This document shows, one piece after another, positions 8,213-11,248 of a stretch of DNA of 11,248 nt (position 1 is its first letter; each line of letters opens with the position of its first letter). Under the pieces are notes generated by a model that worked only from the letters and a program-made list of their open reading frames with translations, did no database searches and was not told the origin of the DNA. This DNA is from VRUE01 sp036557525. GTDB lineage: Bacteria > Actinomycetota > Thermoleophilia > Solirubrobacterales > 70-9. Where the stretch lies: assembly GCA_036557525.1 (NCBI GenBank), contig DATBHH010000005.1, positions 1 through 11,248 of the forward strand, given 5' to 3'. The translations under genes were made by a program, and so were the position numbers.

Positions 8213-8280
8213 TGAGCGCGGAGCGAGCAAGCGTGATCTTCTGGCCATTCGCGCCGCGTGCGAAGCGGGAGGTGGTGTGA
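8212..8280 (+). CDS. Candidate 22-residue bridging mini-ORF between rplD and rplW
   Basis: ATG at 8212 overlaps the rplD TGA (TGATG). The 22-codon frame ends at TGA 8278-8280, which overlaps the rplW ATG (TGATG again). AAGGAGAGG (8195-8203) inside the rplD end gives it a fair ribosome-binding site. The peptide starts MSAERASVIFWPFAPRAKR: one short aromatic/hydrophobic patch followed by basic residues. It resembles no family I know. The DNA looks like a degenerate member of the repeat-like sequence seen in nearby gaps, so the ORF may be repeat-derived and kept for translational coupling rather than for its peptide. Confidence 0.4.
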   Translation: MSAERASVIFWPFAPRAKREVV

Positions 8281-8579
8281 TGGACCCGCGAACCGTGCTG
8301 ATCCGCCCCGTCGTCTCGGAGAAGAGCTATGCGCTGATCGGCGAGGGCAAGTACACGTTCAGGGTCGATCAGCGCGCGCACAAGACCCAGATCGCGCACG
8401 CGGTCGAAGAGATCTTCGGCGTCGACGTGGTCGCGGTGCGGACCTCGCAGGTGCGGGCCAAGCCCAAGCGCCGCAACCTCGCCCAGCCGGTCGGCAGGAC
8501 CCGCGGCTGGAAGAAGGCGGTCGTCCAGCTCGCCCCCGGCGAGCGGATCGAGTTGTTCGAGGGCGCGGAGACGGCATAG
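8280..8579 (+). CDS. rplW: 50S ribosomal protein L23
   Basis: 99 codons from ATG 8280. L23 sits at the tunnel exit and is the docking site for trigger factor and signal recognition particle. Family segments are the N-terminal VLIRPVVSEKSY (6-17), then YTFRVDQRAHKTQIAHAVEEIFGVDVVAVRT (about 24-54), the Lys/Arg-rich loop RAKPKRRN and GRTRGWKKAVVQLAPGERIELFEG (about 72-95). The start is ATG 8280, not GTG 8277, because GGAGG (8268-8272) is 7 nt from the ATG and the protein then starts MDPRTVLIRPVVSEKS. It is followed by rplB after 11 nt. Confidence 0.97.
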   Translation: MDPRTVLIRPVVSEKSYALIGEGKYTFRVDQRAHKTQIAHAVEEIFGVDVVAVRTSQVRAKPKRRNLAQPVGRTRGWKKAVVQLAPGERIELFEGAETA

Positions 8580-8590
8580 GGAGAGGACAG

Positions 8591-9433
<843 letters not shown>

Positions 9434-9437
9434 CCGG

Positions 9438-9713
9438 GTGGGACGGTCGACGAAAAAGGGCCCGTGGGTCGAAGAGGCGCTGATGAAGCGAATCGAGGCG
9501 ATGAACGAGTCGGGCCAGAAACAGATGGTGAAAACCTGGTCGCGGACCTCGACGGTCTTCCCGGAAATGGTCGGGCACACGATCGCCGTCCACGACGGGC
9601 GCAGACACGTCCCGGTCTTCATCTCCGAGTCGATGGTGGGTCACAAGCTGGGCGAGTTCGCGCCGACCCGCACCTTCCGCGCGCACTCCGGCACCGGCAA
9701 GGCGGCCGAGTAG
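9438..9713 (+). CDS. rpsS: 30S ribosomal protein S19
   Basis: 91 codons from GTG 9438. S19 binds 16S rRNA in the 30S head with S13 and contacts the A site. Segments are MGRSTKKGPWVEEALMKRIE (1-20), KTWSRTSTVFPEMVGHTIAVHDGR (about 32-55), HVPVFISESMVGHKLGEFAPTRTF (about 57-80) and a short tail. The GTG gives the standard MGRSTKKGPWV beginning, where most bacteria have MxRSxKKGPF. GAGG (9427-9430), inside the end of rplB, is 7 nt from the GTG. rplV begins 2 nt after its stop. Confidence 0.97.
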   Translation: MGRSTKKGPWVEEALMKRIEAMNESGQKQMVKTWSRTSTVFPEMVGHTIAVHDGRRHVPVFISESMVGHKLGEFAPTRTFRAHSGTGKAAE

Positions 9714-9715
9714 AG

Positions 9716-10273
9716 ATGGCTGACGAGAAACAGAAAAAAGACGCGAAAAAAGCGGCGCCGAAAAAAACGGCGGCGAAAAAAGACGCCAGGAAACCGGCGA
9801 AAAAAGCGGCGCCGAAAAAAGCCGCGAAATCGGAGAAACCGGCGAAACCGGCGAAAGGCGCGAAAAAAGCAAAAGAGGCGGAGAAAGCCGCCCCGAAAAA
9901 AGCCGCTCCAACGCCGAAACTCGCCCCGATCGTCGTCCGCGCCAGCTCCCGCTACGTGCGGGTGCCGCCGCGCAAGGCCCGGCTCGTCGCCAACCAGGTC
10001 CGGGGGTTGCCGATCGAGCGCGCTCGGGCGCTGCTCGAGTTCTCGCCGCGCGGAGCCGCCGACGACATCCGCAAGTTGATCGAGTCGGCCGCCTCCAACG
10101 CCGAGAACAACCACGACCTGATCGCGGACGAGATGAAGGTCGTCGAGATCACCGTCGACGAAGGGCCGACCCTGCGCCGGTTCCGGCCCCGCGCGCTCGG
10201 CCGGGCAACCCCGATCAACAAGCGGACCAGCCATATCGCGGTCGCCCTCAGCCCCGAAGGAGACGAGTTCTGA
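9716..10273 (+). CDS. rplV: 50S ribosomal protein L22 with a ~70-residue Lys/Ala/Pro-rich N-terminal extension
   Basis: 185 codons, against about 110-115 in most bacteria. L22 binds all domains of 23S rRNA and its long beta-hairpin lines the exit tunnel. The core begins near residue 73 (VRASSRYVRVPPRKARLVANQVRG) and includes ESAASNAENNHDL and the tunnel hairpin with LRRFRPRALGRATPINKRTSHI. Residues 1-70 are a histone-H1-like tail of repeated KKAAPKK/KKPAKK units, expected to be disordered and RNA-binding. All of the roughly 25 lysines in the tail are AAA, while core lysines are AAG, and the tail DNA has many A6-A7 runs. The ATG at 9716 is 2 nt after the rpsS stop and is the only start that fits operon spacing. 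The stop overlaps the rpsC ATG (TGATG). Confidence 0.95.
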   Translation: MADEKQKKDAKKAAPKKTAAKKDARKPAKKAAPKKAAKSEKPAKPAKGAKKAKEAEKAAPKKAAPTPKLAPIVVRASSRYVRVPPRKARLVANQVRGLPIERARALLEFSPRGAADDIRKLIESAASNAENNHDLIADEMKVVEITVDEGPTLRRFRPRALGRATPINKRTSHIAVALSPEGDEF

Positions 10274-10980
10274 TGGGACAGAAGATCCATCCCGGCGGCT
10301 TCCGGGTCGGCTACATCCAGGACTGGAAGTCGAACTGGTTCGACGAGAAGGGGTTCGCGGACGTCCTCCAGGAGGACCTCAAGATCCGCGCCCACATCGA
10401 GGACAAACTCTCCCACGCGGGACTCTCCGAGATCACGATCGAGCGCCGCGGCGAGGTCTCGGTCGACATCCACACTGCCCGGCCGGGCATCGTGATCGGG
10501 AAGTCGGGGAGCGAAGTCGACGCTCTCCGCAAGGAGCTCCACAAGCTCACCGGCAAACCGGTGAAAGTGAACATCCGCGAGGTGAAGCGCCCCGAGCTCG
10601 ACGCCAAACTGGTCGCCCAGTCGATCGCCGAGCAGCTCCAGAACCGGGTTGCGTTCCGGCGGGCGATGAAACGGGCCCTGACCTCGGCGATGCGCTCCGG
10701 CGCCAAAGGGGTGAAGGTGCAGGTTTCCGGCCGCCTCGGCGGGGCCGAGATGGCACGCACCGAAGGCTATTCCGACGGCCGCGTCCCGCTCCACACGCTG
10801 CGCGCGAACATCGACTACGGCTTCTTCGAGGCGCGGACCACCGCCGGCCGGATCGGCGTCAAATGCTGGATCAACAAGGGCGAGGTGATGCCCGAGGGCT
10901 TCCGCTCCGACCAGATCCCGACCGACGGCGAGCCGCCGGCGGCGCAGCGCGGCCGCGGCCGCGGGGGAGGCGATCGCTGA
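10273..10980 (+). CDS. rpsC: 30S ribosomal protein S3
   Basis: 235 codons. S3 forms part of the mRNA entry tunnel with S4 and S5 and contributes to helicase activity. Segments are MGQKIHPGGFRVGYIQDWKS (1-20), the type II KH domain with the GxxG loop GKSG (76-79), HKLTGKPVKVNIREVKRPELDA, and the C-terminal S3 domain with GVKVQVSGRLGGAEMARTE and IDYGFFEARTTAGRIGVKCWI. A Pro/Arg/Gly-rich tail (QRGRGRGGGDR) ends the protein, as in many actinobacterial S3 proteins. The start overlaps the rplV stop, and the stop overlaps the rplP start, both as TGATG, indicating tight translational coupling. Confidence 0.98.
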   Translation: MGQKIHPGGFRVGYIQDWKSNWFDEKGFADVLQEDLKIRAHIEDKLSHAGLSEITIERRGEVSVDIHTARPGIVIGKSGSEVDALRKELHKLTGKPVKVNIREVKRPELDAKLVAQSIAEQLQNRVAFRRAMKRALTSAMRSGAKGVKVQVSGRLGGAEMARTEGYSDGRVPLHTLRANIDYGFFEARTTAGRIGVKCWINKGEVMPEGFRSDQIPTDGEPPAAQRGRGRGGGDR

Positions 10981-11248
10981 TGCTGATGCCGAAGCGGGTC
11001 AAACATCGCAAACAGATGCGCGGCAGGATGCGCGGCAACACCAAGGGCGGCAGCCACGTCGCGTTCGGCGAGTACGGCCTCAAGACCCTCGATCGCGGCT
11101 GGATCACCAACCGCCAGATCGAGGCCGCGCGCGTCGCGATGACCCGCAAGATCAAACGCGGCGGCAAGGTCTGGATCAACATCTTCCCCGACAAGCCGTA
11201 TACGAAGAAGCCGGCCGAGACGCGGATGGGCTCGGGCAAGGGCAACCC
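10980..11248 (+). CDS. rplP: 50S ribosomal protein L16 (3' truncated by the window edge)
   Basis: The first 89 complete codons are present. L16 organises the A-site region of the 50S subunit. The sequence begins MLMPKRVKHRKQMRGRMRG, continues with HVAFGEYGLKTLDRGWITNRQIEAAR-type sequence (about 26-51) and reaches KPYTKKPAETRMGSGKGNP at the edge, all standard L16. The ATG at 10980 overlaps the rpsC TGA. The remaining approximately 50 residues lie outside the window. Confidence 0.97.
   Translation, partial: MLMPKRVKHRKQMRGRMRGNTKGGSHVAFGEYGLKTLDRGWITNRQIEAARVAMTRKIKRGGKVWINIFPDKPYTKKPAETRMGSGKGN

Noticed and set aside
9732..9905. Programmed frameshift at the A-runs in the L22 tail
   Set aside because: The A6G runs are in phase AAA AAA G, not the X XXY YYZ phase needed for a -1 slip, and the long zero-frame product is a normal L22. 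Slippage is only a remote possibility.

Overview
This window is a high-GC bacterial chromosome segment carrying the str operon region (S12, S7, EF-G, EF-Tu) followed directly by the first genes of the S10 ribosomal-protein operon (S10, L3, L4, L23, L2, S19, L22, S3, L16). The high GC content, frequent GTG starts, TAnnnT -10 elements with no Shine-Dalgarno, and the HAD-type and membrane-protein neighbours suggest an actinobacterium. My best guess is the class Thermoleophilia (Solirubrobacterales/Gaiellales type); this is inferred from sequence flavour and not proven here.

Layout. Positions 1-81 hold the last codons of a plus-strand gene, followed by a perfect 10-bp hairpin. Minus-strand genes run from 2730 down to 69: a multi-pass membrane protein, rpsL (S12), rpsG (S7), a hairpin, then a two-gene unit of a small HAD-fold protein and a one-helix membrane protein. 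Plus-strand genes run from 2804 to the end: fusA, tuf, rpsJ, rplC, rplD, rplW, rplB, rpsS, rplV, rpsC and a truncated rplP. From rplB onward the genes are packed with 2-11 nt gaps or 1-nt TGATG overlaps. Between fusA, tuf, rpsJ, rplC, rplD and rplW there are 62-227 nt gaps holding hairpins, repeat-like sequence and probable mini-ORFs.

The genes form one functional theme. S12 and S7 build the decoding side and head of the 30S subunit, EF-Tu delivers aminoacyl-tRNA, EF-G translocates, and the S10-operon proteins assemble both subunits. What is unusual is the organisation. rpsL-rpsG is inverted relative to fusA-tuf, so the usual str operon is split into two divergent halves. The membrane-protein gene overlaps the start of rpsL by 148 nt. 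S12 carries a basic insert of about 9 residues. L22 has a tail of about 70 residues rich in Lys, Ala and Pro, in which every lysine is AAA.

Two very small ORFs (31 and 22 codons) bridge the rpsJ-rplC and rplD-rplW gaps exactly, with stop/start overlaps at both ends. A 102-bp unit bracketed by two copies of a 13-bp palindrome lies between tuf and rpsJ. Related GAGCGRAGCG-type sequence recurs in the other gaps. I see no tRNA, rRNA, CRISPR array or transposase gene.
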